A stretch of DNA of 23,646 bases, from positions 1 through 23,646 of the forward strand of contig AWNW01000004.1 in assembly GCA_000493945.1 (NCBI GenBank), given 5' to 3'. Positions 23,574 through 23,646 of the stretch are shown here, piece after piece. Made by a program: the position numbers and the translations under genes. The stretch is from Candidatus Hydrogenedens terephthalaticus JGI OTU-1 (GTDB lineage Bacteria; Hydrogenedentota; Hydrogenedentia; Hydrogenedentales; Hydrogenedentaceae). Position 1 is the stretch's first letter. Each line of letters opens with the position of its first letter. The notes under the pieces were generated by a model. That model worked only from the letters and a program-made list of their open reading frames with translations, had not been told where the DNA came from and made no database searches.

Positions 23574-23646
23574 CTATGGTTTATAGTAAACAGAAGGTTT
23601 TACTATTCGAAATCCTGTCTGCGAAGATGTAATACTTTCGGAATGT
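23574..23646 (-). CDS. C-terminal fragment, possible SUMF1/formylglycine-generating-enzyme-like protein
   Basis: An open frame enters from the window edge and stops at 23574-23576, 25 bases before cheD. The visible end contains SSQTGFRIVKPSVYYKP. The GFRIV sequence near a C-terminus is typical of formylglycine-generating-enzyme (SUMF1) domains, which usually end in GFR[VIL]V. The fragment is only 23 residues, so this is a pattern guess. It appears to be in the same transcript as cheD. Confidence 0.4.
   Translation of the reverse strand, partial: HSESITSSQTGFRIVKPSVYYKP

Noticed and set aside
1..23646. CRISPR arrays, insertion sequences, tRNA or rRNA genes
   Set aside because: No regularly spaced direct repeats, transposase motifs, or tRNA/rRNA signatures were seen on either strand.

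Overview
The window reads as AT-rich bacterial chromosome (clearly under 40 % G+C by eye), densely packed with housekeeping genes in long co-directional runs. No single gene fixes the taxon. Phosphatidylserine synthase plus decarboxylase, a secreted beta-propeller/Ig protein with an exosortase-like C-terminal tail, a probable formylglycine-enzyme-like fragment and a CheD/HDOD/CheY/CheX/CheB cluster would suit a poorly cultured Gram-negative-type lineage. Candidatus Hydrogenedentota or a PVC/FCB-like group is my guess, at low confidence.

Layout. (1) 1-5311, plus strand: the tail of rpmE, then prfA, prmC (the methyltransferase that modifies RF1), radC, psd and pssA (phosphatidylethanolamine synthesis), and a MauE/DoxX-like membrane protein fused to a CxxC thioredoxin-like domain. 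(2) 5445-13506, plus strand: a sigma70-like promoter followed by a probable single operon. It encodes an ABC-2 type exporter (ATPase and permease), a membrane-anchored TPR-like protein, the YggS/PLPBP protein, PheS, PheT, a small coiled-coil ZapB-like protein and ZapA. (3) 13507-13852: a convergent, gene-free, extremely AT-rich spacer full of palindromes. (4) 13853-18429, minus strand: alaS, an exported glycerophosphodiester phosphodiesterase and a conserved protein resembling deoxyhypusine synthase, closely packed. (5) 18528-20279, minus strand: a free-standing unit with candidate promoter, complete cobalamin riboswitch, a leader able to sequester the ribosome binding site, a gene for a secreted propeller/Ig/membrane-tail protein, and a strong hairpin terminator. 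(6) 20266-23646, minus strand: the end of a probable SUMF1/FGE-like gene, then cheD, an HDOD gene, cheY, a cheX/cheC-like phosphatase gene and cheB, translationally coupled.

The most interesting part is region 5. A B12 riboswitch that controls a single exported beta-propeller protein, with no transporter or synthesis gene beside it, suggests a cell-surface corrinoid-capture protein. It recalls the BtuG propellers of Bacteroidetes, but here it carries an Ig-like domain and a sortable C-terminal anchor. The riboswitch is read directly from the sequence; the B12-binding role is inference.
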